DNA from: CAWEDP01 sp963807925
GTDB lineage: Bacteria; Acidobacteriota; Vicinamibacteria; Vicinamibacterales; CAVVIG01
DNA: 64,000 nt
NCBI GenBank assembly: GCA_963807925.1
Contig: CAWEDP010000002.1
Span: 2,294,001 to 2,358,000 of the forward strand
Direction of reading: 5' to 3'
Shown piece after piece: positions 8,718 through 18,890 of this stretch (position 1 is the first letter of the stretch; every line of letters starts with the position of its first letter). The position numbers and the translations under genes are program-made. The notes below the pieces were generated by a model, which saw nothing but the letters and a program-made list of their open reading frames with translations, ran no database searches and was not told the DNA's origin.

Positions 8718-9764
8718 ATGTCACACCCACGATCGTTCTCGACGGTTCTGGCCTCGGCGGTCATCGCCATGCTCGCGGCCCCGGCCGCTGCCCGGGAATC
8801 GAGCCGACCGATCGGCGCGGGTGCCGCGCCCGGCCTCGCGTTCGCCTCGGCGGCGCAGGGCGCGGAGAACGCGACGGAACGCGTCTCCCGGACGGTGCCC
8901 ATCGGACCCGACGGGCGACTGTCGATTGAGAACATCGCCGGCCACATCGTCGTCCGCGGGGGCGGCCGCAACGAGGTGTCGATCGAAGCGGTGAAGCGCT
9001 CGCGGGATCGCCGCGATCTGACCGACACGACGATCGAGATCACCTCGAGCGGCGGACGCGTCGACGTGCGAACGAAGTATGCCGCCCGCAACAACGGCGC
9101 GTCGGTCGACTATACCGTGGTGGTCCCGTCCTCGGTTGCCGTGGACGTCAAGTCCGTCTCGGCCGACATCGACGTGAGCGGCATCCAGGGGCCGGTTCAG
9201 GCCGAGAGCGTGAGCGGGAACATCGCGGCGTCGGCCGTCGCGAGGCTGGAGGTCGCAAAGTCGGTATCGGGGTCGGTCGCTCTCAGCGACCTGGACACCG
9301 ACCGCGATCTGAAGATCTCGACGGTCAGCGGCGGCGTGACGGGTCGGAAGATCAAGGCGCACGCCCTGGAGCTGTCCTCGGTGAGCGGGAGGATCGTGCT
9401 GACGGATGTCTCGATCGAACGACTGACGTCGCGCTCGGTGAGCGGCGACCTCGAGTACGCCGGCACGCTGGCCCGTAACGGCACCTACGAGTTCAACACG
9501 CACTCGGGCGCCGTTCGGCTGACCCTGCCCGAGTCGCCCGGGTTCCGGCTGACCGCCAGCAGCTTCAGCGGCGCGATTCGATCGGATCTGCCGCTGAGTG
9601 TCGGCGGCGCCGGCAACGCGGGCCGGGTGACGGCCGGCGGGCCGCCGGGCCGGTTTCGTCAACAGAACGGCCCGCTGCGGGACCTGCAGGCGACCTTCGG
9701 CGACGGCAGTGCGGATCTGACGCTGCGCTCGTTCAGCGGCGAGATTGTCATCTCCAAGAAGTGA
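8718..9764 (+). CDS. Secreted DUF4097-type beta-repeat protein
   Basis: A 348-residue protein with a signal peptide (about 1-25, ending AAPAAA). The rest is a run of short beta strands with repeated V(S/K)SVSG-D/N-I patterns (for example VKSVSADIDVSG, ESVSGNIAAS, KSVSGSVALS, SSVSGRIVLT, RSVSGDLEYA), typical of the DUF4097 right-handed beta-helix/adhesin-like fold. It has a good ribosome site (GAGGG, 7 nt upstream). Located directly after the sigma/anti-sigma pair, it is probably an envelope or surface protein under that sigma factor's control. Its molecular role is unknown. Confidence 0.88.
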   Translation: MSHPRSFSTVLASAVIAMLAAPAAARESSRPIGAGAAPGLAFASAAQGAENATERVSRTVPIGPDGRLSIENIAGHIVVRGGGRNEVSIEAVKRSRDRRDLTDTTIEITSSGGRVDVRTKYAARNNGASVDYTVVVPSSVAVDVKSVSADIDVSGIQGPVQAESVSGNIAASAVARLEVAKSVSGSVALSDLDTDRDLKISTVSGGVTGRKIKAHALELSSVSGRIVLTDVSIERLTSRSVSGDLEYAGTLARNGTYEFNTHSGAVRLTLPESPGFRLTASSFSGAIRSDLPLSVGGAGNAGRVTAGGPPGRFRQQNGPLRDLQATFGDGSADLTLRSFSGEIVISKK

Positions 9765-9792
9765 CCGTGGCACCGGACTTGCTCGGAGCCGG

Positions 9793-9798
9793 TATAAT
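9793..9798 (+). promoter_or_regulatory. -10 box upstream of the small secreted protein gene
   Basis: A perfect TATAAT lies 58 nt before the ATG at 9856; no convincing -35 hexamer is seen at 16-18 nt spacing. Transcription would start near 9805 and leave a leader of about 50 nt with a good Shine-Dalgarno (GGGAGG). Confidence 0.45.
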
Positions 9799-9855
9799 TG
9801 AGCCGAACCGTCTGTCGGTCCGTGCCGCGGCGGCGGTCACCTTCGGGAGGACACG

Positions 9856-10362
9856 ATGAAGTACCTGATTCTTGTGGGAGCACTCGCAGGCGCGCTCGTT
9901 GCCTCGTCAGCCGTGCGTGCAGCTCAGGAGAAAGCGGGACCAACCGGAGACGGGGCCGGCCATACGGCGCCGAAAACGCAGCCGGCGACCGCTCCAGCGC
10001 CTTCCGCCCCCACGGGTGAAGTGGCGCTCGGATCCGTAAGGATTCCGAAAGCGGTCAAGGCGGACGGGAAACCGCTGCCGGCCGGCACCTACGTGGTTCG
10101 CGTGACCACGCAGGAGGCGACGCCGGAGGCGAAGGGCCAGACCGCAACGCTCGAGCGTTGGGCCGAGTTCCTCCAGAACGGGACGGTGAAGGGCCGCGAA
10201 GTCGTCACCATCGTCCCGCAGGGCGAGATCGGCGAGGTCCAGAAGGACACGCCGCCGAAGGCCAACAGCTCGAAGTTCGAGACCCTCAAGGGCGGCGACT
10301 ACACGCGCCTGTGGATCAACAAGGGCGGCAACCACTACCTGGTCTACTTCCCGACCGCCTGA
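9856..10362 (+). CDS. Small secreted protein of unknown function
   Basis: A 168-residue protein with a signal peptide (MKYLILVGALAGALVASSAVRA). A low-complexity Ala/Pro/Thr linker (about 25-53) leads to a globular part. That part contains LPAGTYVVRVT, resembling the 'maximises intake by giving a value through a property' style carboxypeptidase-regulatory-like folds seen in acidobacterial periplasmic proteins. I do not recognise a named family. It has its own TATAAT box and a strong GGGAGG ribosome site, is convergent with rng, and is separated from it by only 9 nt. Confidence 0.75.
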   Translation: MKYLILVGALAGALVASSAVRAAQEKAGPTGDGAGHTAPKTQPATAPAPSAPTGEVALGSVRIPKAVKADGKPLPAGTYVVRVTTQEATPEAKGQTATLERWAEFLQNGTVKGREVVTIVPQGEIGEVQKDTPPKANSSKFETLKGGDYTRLWINKGGNHYLVYFPTA

Positions 10363-10371
10363 CGCCGTTCC

Positions 10372-11907
10372 TCAGACGGCCATCACGTCGAACTGCTCGT
10401 GATGGAGCTGGAGATCGGGCTTGATCGTGACGTCCTTGCCGATTGAGGCTCTCAGATCGGTGAGGACGCCGTTCTCCTCTTCGGCGAGCGCGCGGGCGAT
10501 GTCGGGATTGACCCGCAGCAGCAGCCGGTGCCCGTTGAGATCCGGCGCCACCTTCTTGACCTCGCTCAGGATCTCGTAGCAGATGGTGGCGCTCGACTTG
10601 ATGACGCCGGTCCCCGAGCAGTAGGGACACGGCTCGGTGAGCACCCGCTCGAGGCTCTGCTTCACGCGCTTGCGGGTGATGATCACGAGGCCGAAATCCG
10701 ACACTTGGAGCGCCTTGGAGGGCGAGCGGTCCTTCTTCAGCTCCAGCTCGACCGCCTGCAGCACCTTCTGCCGGTTCTTCTTTTCCTCCATGTCGATGAA
10801 GTCGAGGACGATGATGCCCCCCAGATCGCGGAGCCGGATCTGGCGGACGATCTCCTTCACCGCCTCGAGATTCGTCTTGACGATGGTGTCCTCGAGCCGG
10901 CCGCTGGACTTCTTGCCGACGTACCGGCCGGTGTTGACGTCGATCGCGACCAGCGCTTCGGTCTGGTTGATCACGATGGACCCGCCGGACTTCAGCCACA
11001 CCTTGCTCTTGAGGGCTTTGTCGATTTCGGCCTGGACGCCGTATTCGTCGAAGATGGGGTACGGCTTCGAGTACAGCTTCACGCGTCCCGCCAGATTCGG
11101 CATGATGCGTTCGACGAGCTCCACCACGCGCTGGTAGTCCTGCTGGTTGTCGATGCGGATCGCCTGGAACTCGTCGGTCAGCAGATCCCGCAGCAGCTTG
11201 CTGACCAGGCTCTGCTCGCGATAGACGACGGCCGGCGCCCGCGACGAGTCCATGCGCTGGCGGATGTCGGTCCAGATGCTGTGGAACGCTTCGAGATCGC
11301 CGAGGATGTCCTCCTTCGGCCGGCCCGCCGCGGCAGTGCGGATGATGACGCCGCCGGTGAACCCCCGGCTCTCGCGAAACTCGCGCACGATCTCGCGAAG
11401 GCGATGACGCTCCTCGCGCGAATCGATCTTCCGCGACACGCCGACGTGGTCGACCGTCGGCATGAACACCAGGAACCGTCCGGCCATCGTCACGTGCGAC
11501 GTGAGGCGGGCGCCTTTGGTGCCGAGCGGCTCCTTGACCACCTGGACGAGGATCTCCTGCCCCTCGCGGAGCAGGTCCTCGATCTTCGGCTGCGGCCGGT
11601 CGCCCTTCGACTCCGCCCGCGCGTCGTCCCGCGGGGGCTGGTCCTCGTCGCCCGCGTCCAGCTTGTCGAGCTCGTCGAAGGTATCGAGGACCTCGGTCAC
11701 GTAGAGAAAGCCGTCGCGCTCGAGGCCGATGTCGATGAAGGAGGACTGCATCCCCGGCAGAACCTTGGAGACGCGTCCCTTGTAGACGTTGCCGACGACG
11801 CCGCGGTGGCGTTCGCGCTCGACGAAGATCTCAGCGACGAGGTCGTCTTCGAGAATGGCCACGATCGTTTCGTGGCCGTTCGAGGAGACGATCATCTCCT
11901 TGGTCAT
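10372..11907 (-). CDS. rng: Ribonuclease G (Rne/Rng family)
   Basis: A single-strand-specific endoribonuclease in rRNA maturation and mRNA decay; 511 residues, the size of RNase G rather than RNase E. An N-terminal S1 domain (about 35-125) is followed by the RNase E/G catalytic region with the metal-binding aspartates in ALVAIDVNTG and IVLDFIDM, and the zinc-link CPYCSGTG. A charged insertion (about 78-108) interrupts the S1 domain. The start at 11907 (MTKEMIVSSNG) is preferred over 11922 because it has GGGAG 8 nt upstream and matches the family. It follows rodA in the same direction, the classical mre-rodA-rng order. Confidence 0.94.
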   Translation of the reverse strand: MTKEMIVSSNGHETIVAILEDDLVAEIFVERERHRGVVGNVYKGRVSKVLPGMQSSFIDIGLERDGFLYVTEVLDTFDELDKLDAGDEDQPPRDDARAESKGDRPQPKIEDLLREGQEILVQVVKEPLGTKGARLTSHVTMAGRFLVFMPTVDHVGVSRKIDSREERHRLREIVREFRESRGFTGGVIIRTAAAGRPKEDILGDLEAFHSIWTDIRQRMDSSRAPAVVYREQSLVSKLLRDLLTDEFQAIRIDNQQDYQRVVELVERIMPNLAGRVKLYSKPYPIFDEYGVQAEIDKALKSKVWLKSGGSIVINQTEALVAIDVNTGRYVGKKSSGRLEDTIVKTNLEAVKEIVRQIRLRDLGGIIVLDFIDMEEKKNRQKVLQAVELELKKDRSPSKALQVSDFGLVIITRKRVKQSLERVLTEPCPYCSGTGVIKSSATICYEILSEVKKVAPDLNGHRLLLRVNPDIARALAEEENGVLTDLRASIGKDVTIKPDLQLHHEQFDVMAV

Positions 11908-11967
11908 GCGCAATGCTCCCATTGCGCAGCGTCACGGTTGCAGGCGGTCGGGACCGGCGATCGGAGA

Positions 11968-13063
11968 TCAATTCGTGAACCTCCGCATTCGCACGTTCAG
12001 CACGAGGCCGAAGGCTGCGAGCGTCGCGATCATCGACGACCCTCCGTAGCTCATGAGCGGCAGCGTGAGCCCCTTGACGGGCGCCAGGCCGGCCGACATG
12101 GTGACGTTGTAGACCACCTGAAACGTGAAGCTGGCGAGCACGCCCAGCACGAGATACGAGCCGAGCCGGTCCCTGGCCAGGCTCGCCGCCTCGAGGGCGC
12201 GCAAAATGACGAACAGATACAAGCCGAGCGCCACCAGGACGCCGACAAACCCCTGCTCCTCGGCCAGCACCGAGAAGATGAAATCATTGTGGGCCACCGG
12301 GAGGAACCGCAGCTGGCCCTGTGTGCCCTGTTTGAACCCTTTGCCCGTCAGGCCGCCGGAATCCGACGGTGATCCGCGCCTGAATCTGCTGATAGCCCGT
12401 GCCCTTCGCGTCCTGCGAGGGGTCGAGGAACGAGGAAATCCTGGTCTTCTGATACGGGTTCATCACGAACTTCCAGGCAACCGGCGCGGCGAGCACCAGG
12501 CACAGCAGGAAGAGACCGAGCACGCGCATCCGCATGCCGGCCAGGTAGGCCACCGCGATGAACACCGGAACGAGCGTGACGGCGGTCCCGAGATCGGGCT
12601 CCTTGATGATGAGCGCCAACGGCAGCAGCGTGAGCCCTCCGCCGATGGCGAGGTCGATGGCGCTCGGCGCCCCCCGATTCTCGCCGAAGTACTTCGCGAG
12701 CACGAGCGCCACCGCGATCTTGGCGAACTCCGAGGGCTGCAGGTTGAACCCGCGGAGCGCAATCCAGCGCCGGGCCCCCATCTGCGCCGCCCCGAGGAAC
12801 AGCACGTAGAGGAGCAGCCCCGCGATCGCGATGTAGACGAGGTGCGACTTGTCCGCCAGGCTGCGGTAGTCGATCGTGAGGGTGACGACGAGCGCCGCCA
12901 GCCCGAGCGCAATGGCGTAGAGCTGCGTCACCCACAAGTGCGAGGCCGAACGCGTCGGGTCGGACGTGGTGCTGTAGATCATGGCGACGCCGAGGCCGCA
13001 GAGCGCCAGGATCGCCAGCAGGAGCGCCCAGTCGATGTGAAAGTAGAGGCGTCGCTCGAACAT
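11968..13063 (-). CDS. rodA: RodA peptidoglycan glycosyltransferase (SEDS), interrupted by a 1-nt frameshift
   Basis: The SEDS-family glycan polymerase that works with PBP2 in cell elongation, with multiple membrane segments. The frame from 13063 covers the first ~235 residues (MIYSTTS, MGARRWIALRGFNLQPSEFAK, KEPDLGTAV, GTGYQQIQARITVG). The remainder (NDFIFSVLAEEQGF to SYGGSSMIATLAAFG) is in another frame ending at 11968. The sequence between reads correctly if one T of TT (bases 12360-12361) is removed: it then gives SGGLTGKGFKQGTQGQLRF. This looks like a sequencing or assembly insertion rather than real loss. The gene sits 4 nt after mrdA. Confidence 0.9.
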
Positions 13064-13067
13064 TCGC

Positions 13068-14978
13068 CTACCGTTCCACGCTGCCCGGGGCCGGCTGTTT
13101 CTTCGCCAGCGGATCGCTGAAATCGAACCGCAGCGATTCCGGGGTGGGCGGCGGCGGAAGGGGGCGGCCGTCCTGCTTGGCGAAGAACGTGTCCAGGATG
13201 TGGTGGGCGAACCGCGCCGCGTTCGGCCCGTGAATCCCGTGCTCGAGGAACACGACGCCCGCGATGGTCGGGTTGTCGCGTGGCGCGAAGAAGACGAACC
13301 ACCCGTTGTCCCGAAGATCCCGGGTCGTCCGCGCGGCCGCGCGCCCGGTGTTCGAGATGATCTGGGCCGATCCGGTCTTCCCCGACACGTCGCGGCCGGC
13401 GATCCGTGCGGTCCCGCCGGTGCCGCTGCCGTTCACCACCATCCACAGACCGTCCCGAATCGCCTGGAGCTTGGCGGGATCGATGTCGACCCTCGACTGC
13501 GGCGCGGGCGCAGGCACCGCCTTCCAGCCGGTCCCCCCGTCGACGGCCTGCAACAGGTGCGGCGTCACCCGCGTCCCGCCGTTCGCGAGCGTCGCCATGT
13601 AGACGGCCATCGACACCGGGGTCACCGATACCTGCCCCTGGCCGATGCCGACCGAGATCGTTTCACCCGCGTACCATTTTTCGTGTCGGACGCGCCGCTT
13701 CCACTCGGTGGACGGGACGAGTCCCTGGACCTCATTGGGGAGGTCGATGCCGCTCATCACGCCGAGGCCCAGCGCCGTCGCCCACTTGTTGATCCGGTCG
13801 ATCCCCACCATGTTGGCGACGGTGTAGAAGTACACGTCGCACGACTGCTCGATGGCATGGCGGAGGTCGATCGACCCGTGGCCGCCCTTCTTCCAGCACT
13901 TGAAGTCACGCCCGTAGAAGTTGGCGTGCCCGGCGCACGACACCCGGAAATCCGGGGTGATGACGCCTTCTTCGAGCGCGGCGAGCGCGACCGCCATCTT
14001 GAAGGTCGAGCCCGGCGAATAACGCCCCTGGATCGCGCGGTTGTTGAGCGGCCGCTGCTCGTCGGTGGTGAGCGACGCCCACGTCGGCCGATCGATCCCC
14101 GACGCAAAGGCGTTCGGGTCGTAGGCCGGGCGGCTCGCGAACGCGAGGATATCGCCGCTCCTCGGATCGAGCACGACGGCGGCGCCGGCATTCGTGAGAC
14201 CAGCCGCTTGGGTCGCGTCGAAGGCGTCTTCGGCGGCCTTCTGCACGTCGTAGTCGATGGTCAGCTGAAGCCGCTTCCCTTCGGTCGGCTCGTCCTCCTC
14301 GAGCGTCCGAATCTCGCGCCCGACGCTGTTGACGACGACGCGCCGGGCGCCGTCCTCCCCCATCAGCAGCGCGTTGTACACCTTCTCGATGCCGGACTGC
14401 CCGACGATGTCACCGCTCTTCAGGGAGTCGTTCTCGGCCACCTGCGTGTCGTTGACCTCGCCGACATAGCCGAACAGGTGCGCCGCCATCGCCTCGGGAT
14501 AGCGACGCGTCGGCACCTGCTCCACCACCACATCGGGCAGCTCGAAATCGAGCCGCCGCGCCGTCACGGCCGCCACCTGCGCCAGCGTCGCGTCCTGCAC
14601 GACGGTAATCGGCCGATAGCTCGGCTCGCGGCGGTGGCGGTTGACGATGTCGCGCACCTCGGCTTCGTCCACGCCCAGCGACTCGGCGAGCAGCCGGATC
14701 GTGCGGTTCAGATCCTTGGTGTGTTCGCGAACGATGGAGATGCTGTAGGAGTGTCGGTTCTCGACCAGCACGCGGCCGCTGCGGTCGAACACCAGGCCGC
14801 GCGGCGCCCGCAGCGCCAGCGTCCGCTGATTGTTGTTCTCCGCCAGTTCGGCATAGCGCGCGTGCTGCACGATCTGCAGCACCCAGAAGCTGATCGCCAG
14901 GACCGCGAACAAGGCGATCACCAGGTAGCGCAAGGCCGCCAGGCGCGTCGAGATCTTTCGTCGGTCTTCTGGAGGCAT
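13068..14978 (-). CDS. mrdA: Penicillin-binding protein 2, elongation transpeptidase
   Basis: Class B PBP of 636 residues that cross-links peptidoglycan in the elongasome. It has one N-terminal membrane anchor (about 17-40), a pedestal/dimerisation domain, and a transpeptidase domain with the active-site serine in STFK (S324), an SCD motif about 50 residues later, and KTGS (K534). The C-terminus is a Pro-rich tail. It lies between mreD and rodA with gaps of only 4-8 nt, so shape-determining MreBCD, PBP2 and RodA are expressed together. Confidence 0.95.
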   Translation of the reverse strand: MPPEDRRKISTRLAALRYLVIALFAVLAISFWVLQIVQHARYAELAENNNQRTLALRAPRGLVFDRSGRVLVENRHSYSISIVREHTKDLNRTIRLLAESLGVDEAEVRDIVNRHRREPSYRPITVVQDATLAQVAAVTARRLDFELPDVVVEQVPTRRYPEAMAAHLFGYVGEVNDTQVAENDSLKSGDIVGQSGIEKVYNALLMGEDGARRVVVNSVGREIRTLEEDEPTEGKRLQLTIDYDVQKAAEDAFDATQAAGLTNAGAAVVLDPRSGDILAFASRPAYDPNAFASGIDRPTWASLTTDEQRPLNNRAIQGRYSPGSTFKMAVALAALEEGVITPDFRVSCAGHANFYGRDFKCWKKGGHGSIDLRHAIEQSCDVYFYTVANMVGIDRINKWATALGLGVMSGIDLPNEVQGLVPSTEWKRRVRHEKWYAGETISVGIGQGQVSVTPVSMAVYMATLANGGTRVTPHLLQAVDGGTGWKAVPAPAPQSRVDIDPAKLQAIRDGLWMVVNGSGTGGTARIAGRDVSGKTGSAQIISNTGRAAARTTRDLRDNGWFVFFAPRDNPTIAGVVFLEHGIHGPNAARFAHHILDTFFAKQDGRPLPPPPTPESLRFDFSDPLAKKQPAPGSVER

Positions 14979-14986
14979 CGATGAGT

Positions 14987-15496
14987 CTACTTACGGATTT
15001 TAGCCCGTTGTGACCGTCGGCGCTCGACTGCTCCGGGCAAAAGTTCGGCCAGCTGAAAGGCCACGACGCCCGCCAGGGCGTTGCCGATCGCCTGTCCCGT
15101 GACGGTCGCGTAGGGCGATCCGAACTCGCGCAGGCCGAGCAGCACGTACAGGCCGATGAACAGCGCCGCATGGACCAGCGTGGCGGCGAAGAAGACCACG
15201 AATCGCGGAAATGGCTGAGCTACGATGAAGTGCGTCCCGACCAGCCCCGCCAGGTACCCCACCACCGTCTTCGCCAGCCCTCCGACCCCGATGATGCCGC
15301 TCGACAGCGCGTCCTGCGCCAGTCCGCCGATCGTGCCGGCGACCAGGCCGGTGGCCGGACCTGACGCGAGGCCGACGTAGACCACCGCGACGAGCACCAG
15401 GTCGATCGCCGGGACGCCTCGCAGCACGAATCGCCCGAGCGTGGTCTGCAGCGCGAGCGCCAGCACGAGCGCCAGCACCACCCCGGCAGCCTTCAC
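14987..15496 (-). CDS. mreD: Rod shape-determining protein MreD
   Basis: An integral membrane protein of 169 residues with five to six hydrophobic segments and the weakly conserved MreD pattern (DLVLVAVVYVGLASGPATGLVAG). It ends in a basic tail (VERRRSQRAKIRK). It bridges MreC and the elongation enzymes. The GTG start overlaps the mreC stop (GTGA), so translation is coupled. Assignment rests on topology, length and position between mreC and mrdA more than on sequence motifs. Confidence 0.9.
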   Translation of the reverse strand: MKAAGVVLALVLALALQTTLGRFVLRGVPAIDLVLVAVVYVGLASGPATGLVAGTIGGLAQDALSSGIIGVGGLAKTVVGYLAGLVGTHFIVAQPFPRFVVFFAATLVHAALFIGLYVLLGLREFGSPYATVTGQAIGNALAGVVAFQLAELLPGAVERRRSQRAKIRK

Positions 15497-16332
15497 TCGC
15501 GGCCCCCGCCCAGGTCGTTGGCCGGCGTCAGGACGACGAGCACTTCCTCCAGATCCCGGAAGTCGACCGCCGGCCTGACGAGAATCCGCTTGTACGACGG
15601 CCCGTTCTTCTCGACCGTCTCCACCTGGCCGAGCAGGAAGCCCTTGGGATAAATCCCGTCGATCCCCGACGTCATCACGGCATCGCCGACGACTATATCG
15701 GCCGTTTCGGACACGTACTCCATCTGGAGCCGGTCCTCTCCGCCGCCGACGACGACGCCCTGGGCGCGCGACCGCTCGATGATGGCGCCGGCCGCCGCGT
15801 TCCGGTCGACCAGGAGCTGCACTTTCGCGGCCCGGCGGGTGGGCACCACCACGCGGCCGACCACGCCCGCGGGGGCAATCACGGCGGAGTCCGCCTTCAC
15901 ACCGTCGCGCGTGCCTTTGTCGATCGTCACCGTCCGAAAGTCCGGCGTGGCGCCGGCACCGATGATCTCGGCCGCCAGGCTCTGGACGGCGGACTGATCG
16001 CGAAGGCCCAGCAGCCGCTCCAGCCCGCGGCTTCGGTCCGCGAGCGCACGCTGCCGCTGCAGCTCGACCTCGGCGTCGGCCAGCCGGCGTTTGAGCGAGT
16101 CGTTGTCGGCGGAGACGCGTCGGAGGTCGATGTAGCCGGTCCAGCCGCGGCGGACGCCGGAGATGCCGGCGGAAATGGCCCGCTGAATCTCGGCGAAGGC
16201 GCCGAAGGTGACCGTCTCGAGCAGCGGCACGTCCCGCCCGGAATTCACCTGCGCCGAGATCAGGATGATCTGCCCGAGCACCGCCGCGAGGAAGATGACA
16301 CCGGTGCGATGGCGGATGTCCAGCAGCGCCAC
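15493..16332 (-). CDS. mreC: Rod shape-determining protein MreC
   Basis: A bitopic inner-membrane protein of 279 residues, with one N-terminal membrane segment (about 10-28), a coiled coil (about 65-105, SADNDSLKRRLADAEVEL) and a periplasmic beta domain (about 120-265). The beta domain contains VTIDKGTRDGVK, VVGRVV and DAVMTSG segments typical of MreC. It is a periplasmic scaffold linking the MreB filament to PBP2/RodA. GTG start 9 nt downstream of the mreB stop; the stop overlaps the start of mreD. Confidence 0.93.
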   Translation of the reverse strand: MALLDIRHRTGVIFLAAVLGQIILISAQVNSGRDVPLLETVTFGAFAEIQRAISAGISGVRRGWTGYIDLRRVSADNDSLKRRLADAEVELQRQRALADRSRGLERLLGLRDQSAVQSLAAEIIGAGATPDFRTVTIDKGTRDGVKADSAVIAPAGVVGRVVVPTRRAAKVQLLVDRNAAAGAIIERSRAQGVVVGGGEDRLQMEYVSETADIVVGDAVMTSGIDGIYPKGFLLGQVETVEKNGPSYKRILVRPAVDFRDLEEVLVVLTPANDLGGGRE

Positions 16333-16341
16333 AGTGGTCGA

Positions 16342-17367
<1,026 letters not shown>

Positions 17368-17493
17368 CGAACACTCCTCGTCTGTGCGCGCGGCCACCCG
17401 GTCGGACGATCAGCACCTGCGGCGACCGCCGCATGCCGTCGAGCGCGACTCTCAGTGTCGACTGGTGCCTGCCGACCGACCACGGGGCGCGAC

Positions 17494-18697
17494 CTACGTG
17501 CGGGCGGCGGCGGACTGAATGCCGTCCTTGCCGCCTTGCTTGACCCGGTACATGGCCATATCCGCCGCCTGCATCAGCTCATCCGGCGTCGCGGCCACAT
17601 CGGGCAGCGTGGCGACGCCGACCGACACCGTCAGATGAATCCCCAGACCCTCGCCGGCCAGGAACGGATGCGCAGCGACGCGACGGCGAATCCGTTCGGC
17701 CACCGCCAGGGCGCCGTCGCCGGGCGTGTCGGGCAGAATCAGCGCGAACTCGTCTCCGCCGAACCGGGCGACGACGTCGGTTTCGCGCGCGCTGCCCCGC
17801 AGTATCGTCGCGGCCTCGACCAGCGCGCGGCTGCCGCAGAGGTGACCGTGCGCATCGTTGATGGACTTGAACCCGTCGAGATCCAGGAACACGAGCGACA
17901 GCGGCCGTCCGCTCCGGAACGCTCGCTTGGCTTCACGGCGGAGCGCCTGGTTCAGGAAGCGCGAGTTGTACAGCTGGGTGAGGTCGTCGGTGACCGACAA
18001 CGCCTCGGCGCGCTTGAGCAGCAGCGCGTTGTCCAGCGCCGTCGTGGCCGGTTCGAGCAGTGCATACAGCGCCTCGAGCGTGCCGGGCGCGAGCTTCGGT
18101 GCGCGAGAGGACGAGGCCCGATCCAGGGCGAGGAGGACGCCAATGCGCCGCCCGCGGCTCGACAGCGGCAGCGCGAGCAGGGTGCCGACGGCCGGACCGG
18201 TGACGCGCGGGTCCTCCCGGAGATTCGCCGACGCGAACTCGCCTCCGTGGTTCATGACCCAGTTCGCCACGACGTGGATTGTCGGGTCTGGTGTCGGGCA
18301 TCAATCCGCGGTCGGCGAGCACCGACAGCTGACCGGACAGGTCCGACGAGACGAGCGTCCAGCACGGCGCCGGCATCCACCTGTTCGCGCAGGCGACGAT
18401 CAGGTCGGCGATGCGGCCGGGATCGAGTGTCGCGTTGACGCCACGGACCACCTCGAGGAGCGTCGCCCGCCGTTCCAGGCGGCCCTTGAGGGTCCGCTGC
18501 AGCGCGCGGAGGCGCGAGGCGAAATCGGGAGAGGCGCTCTCGGCCTGAAGCTCGTCGCTTGCCCGCGATCGTGCCGCACGCGTGACAACCGGACCACGGG
18601 TCCGATATCCGGTCGTATCGGATGCCGGCGTGGGACGACGGCCTGACGACTGACTGACGGACGGCATTCGCGTGGCCCAGGTGTGTGTCCACGCCAT
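17494..18697 (-). CDS. GAF-GGDEF diguanylate cyclase, interrupted by a frameshift
   Basis: Predicted synthesis of c-di-GMP from GTP. The C-terminal GGDEF domain (17494 to about 17995) has VTDDLTQLYNSRF, FLDLDGFKSIND and an intact RFGGDEFAL signature. The upstream GAF-like domain is split: the distal part is in the GGDEF frame (HVVANWVMNHGGEFAS) while the proximal part (LLEVVRGVNATLDPGRI to LSVLADRGLMPD) is in another frame. The junction is a single-base indel near 18277-18295. The start is uncertain: ATG 18697 is used here, ATG 18667 and GTG 18757 are alternatives. No I-site RxxD is obvious 5 residues before GGDEF except RETD. Confidence 0.8.
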
Positions 18698-18713
18698 GTC
18701 GGGGACACGACGG

Positions 18714-18744
18714 ACTATACCACACGTCGGCGGTTTACCGACGT
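18714..18744 (-). promoter_or_regulatory. Promoter/operator candidate of the diguanylate cyclase gene
   Basis: TATAGT on the minus strand (18714-18719) could be the -10 box. Directly upstream, 18724-18744 is a perfect 7-bp inverted repeat ACGTCGG-7 nt-CCGACGT, in the position of a -35/operator, between the divergent cyclase and ppiD genes. A binding protein is not identifiable from the sequence. Confidence 0.3.
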
Positions 18745-18890
18745 AACTGCTTGCCACGGTGGAAGTTCATGGCATACGATCAACAGGCCAGGCGATGGCG
18801 GACGGCCGACCGGGTTCGCCAGCCGCCGCGCGCCGCACCCGGCCTCGCTTTCGAACTGACTCGGCGTTTGACGCGCATTAAGGTGCAGCA

